Shown here: piece after piece, positions 6,370-8,016 of the stretch | Numbering within the stretch: position 1 is the first letter of the stretch | How the letters are laid out: each line of letters begins with the position of its first letter | NCBI GenBank assembly: GCA_963656825.1 | Contig: CAVKJG010000058.1 | Coordinates: 1 to 8,016 of the forward strand | DNA from: CAG-841 sp963656825 | GTDB lineage: Bacteria; Bacillota; Clostridia; Oscillospirales; CAG-272 | Length of the DNA stretch: 8,016 nt | Direction of reading: 5' to 3' | Position numbers and translations under genes: made by a program | Notes under the pieces: generated by a model | Seen by the model: only the letters and a program-made list of their open reading frames with translations | The model's database searches: none | Told to the model about the DNA's origin: nothing

Positions 6370-7704
6370 TTACGGAGTCAAACGCTTGGGACTGCGGAAA
6401 AGGAACATCGCTTCGTTGATATGCAGACCTGTAAGGAGCATAGTAAGGCGGTCTACGCCCAATCCGAAGCCACCGTGAGGAGGACAGCCATACTTGAAAA
6501 ATTCGAGATAGAATTTTACATCTTCCGCCAATCCTTTTTCTTCTGCCTGCGCTTTCAAGATATCGTATCTATGCTCTCTTTGTGCACCGGTAGTAATCTC
6601 AACTCCACGCCAAATAAGGTCGTAGCCCTGAGGAACACCATGCTCGTCACGCATATGGTAGAACGCGCGTTTTTCGGCTGAATAGTCGGTAATAAAGAGG
6701 AATTCGTGGTTATATTTACGCTTTACCCACTCATAGCTGAGCCTTTCGGCATCGGTAGTCAAATCGCCCTTTTCGGAGTCAGGAACCGTGTAGCCGAAAT
6801 CCTTTTCCAGATTTTCGTATAATTCAGACAAGGTGATAACAGGAAACGGAGTGGTAGGAACTACTACCTCAATGCCGAATATTTCTTTTATCTGATTTCC
6901 AAGCTCGTCCTTTACTTTGCCCAAAGCGTAGGTAAGAAGTTCCTCCTCCATCTTCATAACATCGCGGAAGGAAGTGATATAGCTGAATTCTACGTCAAAA
7001 CCGGTAAACTCGGTGGTATGCTTGTTGGTATATGATTTCTCGGCGCGGAATACGGGACCGACCTCAAAAATTCTGTCAAAACCGCTTGCCATAGCCATCT
7101 GCTTATAAAACTGAGGACTTTGAGCAAGATATGCGTTGCGGTCAAAATATTTGACCTCAAAAACCTCCGAGCCGCTCTCACTCGCCGCACCTATAAGCTT
7201 GGGGGTATGTATCTCCAAGAATTCGCGTTCATACAAAAAATCGCGCATAGCTTTGGTAAAAAGCGTCTGAGCCTTAAAAATCAGTTGGTTGCGATCCGTA
7301 CGCAAATCGATCCAGCGATAATCCATACGGTCATCAATTCCGGAACGAGCTACGGCAGCCTTCTTTTTAGTAGCAGGAATATCCTCGCGTTGTATGGGAA
7401 GAGCAGCAGCTATGGACTCAACCTTGATTTCGGTTGGGAATATTTCAATGCCGCCCATTTTTACATATTCGCTTTCATGCGCCACACCGATTACCGATAT
7501 TACAGAATCGGGGGTAATCTGACTGAGTGCGGGCAGAAGATCCGGATGTCCATCTTTTTCTATGGTTATCTGAACTTTACCCGTAATATCCTTCAAAACT
7601 ATAAAGCACATCGCTTTACCATCGCGGAAATTTTCGACAAAGCCTTGAACCAAAATGCATTTTTCAAGATTATCACGGATGTCCTTTACATATACTCTTT
7701 GCAT
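6370..7704 (-). CDS. aspS: Aspartate--tRNA ligase, short archaeal/Deinococcus type (AspRS2)
   Basis: This 444-aa class IIb synthetase charges tRNA with aspartate; many enzymes of this short type are non-discriminating and also make Asp-tRNA(Asn). The N-terminal OB-fold anticodon domain spans about 1-105. The catalytic domain follows directly, without the GAD insertion and C-terminal extension of the ~590-aa bacterial AspRS. Visible signatures are TPKLIGAASESGSE (168-180), QSPQ (195-198, aspartate-specific), motif 2 FRAE (219-222) with TEFTGFDVEF, the EITTGAQREH block (369-378), motif 3 GFGLGVDRL (412-420), and a C-terminal RLTP. QSPQ and EFT..DVE separate it from AsnRS. The start ATG has AAGGAGAT 6 bases upstream (7718-7711). 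It is transcribed alone from a consensus promoter and ends at a hairpin. At the OB-fold position where archaeal enzymes carry Trp (discriminating) or His (non-discriminating), this protein appears to have Glu24, so specificity cannot be read off. Confidence 0.95.
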   Translation of the reverse strand: MQRVYVKDIRDNLEKCILVQGFVENFRDGKAMCFIVLKDITGKVQITIEKDGHPDLLPALSQITPDSVISVIGVAHESEYVKMGGIEIFPTEIKVESIAAALPIQREDIPATKKKAAVARSGIDDRMDYRWIDLRTDRNQLIFKAQTLFTKAMRDFLYEREFLEIHTPKLIGAASESGSEVFEVKYFDRNAYLAQSPQFYKQMAMASGFDRIFEVGPVFRAEKSYTNKHTTEFTGFDVEFSYITSFRDVMKMEEELLTYALGKVKDELGNQIKEIFGIEVVVPTTPFPVITLSELYENLEKDFGYTVPDSEKGDLTTDAERLSYEWVKRKYNHEFLFITDYSAEKRAFYHMRDEHGVPQGYDLIWRGVEITTGAQREHRYDILKAQAEEKGLAEDVKFYLEFFKYGCPPHGGFGLGVDRLTMLLTGLHINEAMFLFRSPKRLTP

Positions 7705-7760
7705 ATGAATCTCCTTTTAGTACAATTATCATCTCTTTGATTACCATATATTAATTATTT

Positions 7761-7789
7761 ATTATACATTAATATTTTTTATTTGTCAA
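7761..7789 (-). promoter_or_regulatory. Consensus sigma-A promoter of aspS
   Basis: On the minus strand there is a perfect TTGACA (7789-7784), a 17-base spacer and a perfect TATAAT (7766-7761). The predicted start is near 7754, giving a leader of about 50 bases. That is too short for a T-box, so no amino-acid-responsive leader control of this gene is seen. Confidence 0.9.
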
Positions 7790-7813
7790 TTGCTTGCAAA
7801 AATTCTCATTACA

Positions 7814-7959
7814 TTATCCTGATTTATCAATCTTATCAGCAAATTTGTTTGATTTCTTGCGTTCTCCAAAGTCAATACCCTCACATAAATCAGCAATTTA
7901 TCTTCGTCTTTGTGCTAACATATTGTCTGGAATTTTTCAATGTTTTTCACGGCGTTGCA
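7814..7959 (-). pseudogene. Possible decayed 3' end of an unidentified gene
   Basis: On the minus strand two short open stretches in different frames look protein-like. The first is CNAVKNIEKFQTIC then stop (7959-7915). The second begins after an in-frame stop, at 7897, and includes EGIDFGERKKSNKFADK, ending at 7814 just upstream of the aspS promoter. Neither has a start codon with a ribosome binding site, and a stop separates the two. It could equally be chance coding in a non-coding spacer. No family is recognised, and I see no intact gene between 7790 and 8016. Confidence 0.2.
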
Positions 7960-7964
7960 GAGAA

Positions 7965-7999
7965 ATAACGGTCTGTAAGAAAAACTTACAGGCCGTTAT
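7965..7999. terminator. Long hairpin at window edge, probable terminator of a gene beyond the window
   Basis: Fifteen-base arms (ATAACGGTCTGTAAG at 7965-7979, CTTACAGGCCGTTAT at 7985-7999) close a five-base loop of As. There is one G-T wobble if read as plus-strand RNA, or a C-A mismatch on the minus strand. Read on the minus strand it is followed by TTTCTCT, so it would suit the end of a minus-strand transcript coming from beyond 8016. GGCGT (7951-7955) and ACGCC (8012-8016) could extend the structure outward. Confidence 0.55.
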
Positions 8000-8016
8000 G
8001 CTTGGCTCCCCACGCC

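Noticed and set aside
7120..7740. 206-codon open frame on the plus strand
   Set aside because: It is antisense to aspS, whose class II motifs are all intact. The product resembles no family and crosses the aspS ribosome binding site.
7705..7760. T-box leader for the tRNA synthetase gene
   Set aside because: The promoter leaves only about 50 bases of leader and no T-box sequence or terminator lies in it.
7783..7968. 61-codon plus-strand open frame at the right end
   Set aside because: It has no Shine-Dalgarno, overlaps the aspS promoter -35 box and runs into a hairpin. It has only AT-rich hydrophobic codons.
8000..8016. Possible end of a tRNA or rRNA on the minus strand (GGCGTGGGGAGCCA)
   Set aside because: CCA follows a G-rich stretch, but only 17 bases are available. 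No T-arm or acceptor pairing can be seen, so no RNA gene is called.
1..8016. CRISPR array, insertion sequence, prophage or toxin-antitoxin system
   Set aside because: No regularly spaced direct repeats outside the LRR gene, no transposase or integrase motifs, and no terminal inverted repeats with target duplications were found.

Overview
The window looks like a draft-assembly scaffold from an anaerobic, gut-type Firmicute of class Clostridia. Evidence: strong AAGGAG-type ribosome binding sites, TTGACA/TATAAT promoters, a lysine riboswitch, a secreted BspA-like leucine-rich-repeat protein, and an archaeal-type short aspartyl-tRNA synthetase. A run of 10 Ns marks an assembly gap. The taxonomic call is inference from style, not from a marker gene.

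Left part (1-3375, + strand): two half-length membrane proteins of the TSUP (TauE/SafE) family overlap by ATGA and probably form one split transporter. A promoter at 824-852 then drives a large secreted protein (915-3375) made almost entirely of about 25 LRR_5/BspA repeats. Its reading frame is intact on both sides of the N-gap but differs by one, so the true gap length should be a multiple of three rather than 10. A symmetric bidirectional terminator (3387-3422) separates it from the convergent operon.

Middle part (3433-6155, - strand): a complete amino-acid ABC importer operon. It reads from a promoter (-35 at 6150-6155, -10 at 6127-6132) through a lysine riboswitch with intrinsic terminator (6092-5881) to a lipoprotein substrate-binding protein, a HisM/GlnP-type permease and a GlnQ/HisP-type ATPase. 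The riboswitch makes lysine the likely substrate or regulatory signal. The most notable object in the window is the binding protein. Its two halves are in the reverse of the usual family order: lobe 2 and the usual C-terminus come first, the usual N-terminal lobe comes last, and the protein stops at the inter-lobe hinge. It therefore looks like a circular permutation of the SBP_bac_3 fold.

Right part (6293-8016, - strand): an archaeal/Deinococcus-type aspartyl-tRNA synthetase (444 aa) with a consensus promoter and a downstream hairpin terminator. Upstream of it lie about 160 bases with no intact gene (possibly a decayed gene end) and a long hairpin at the window edge.
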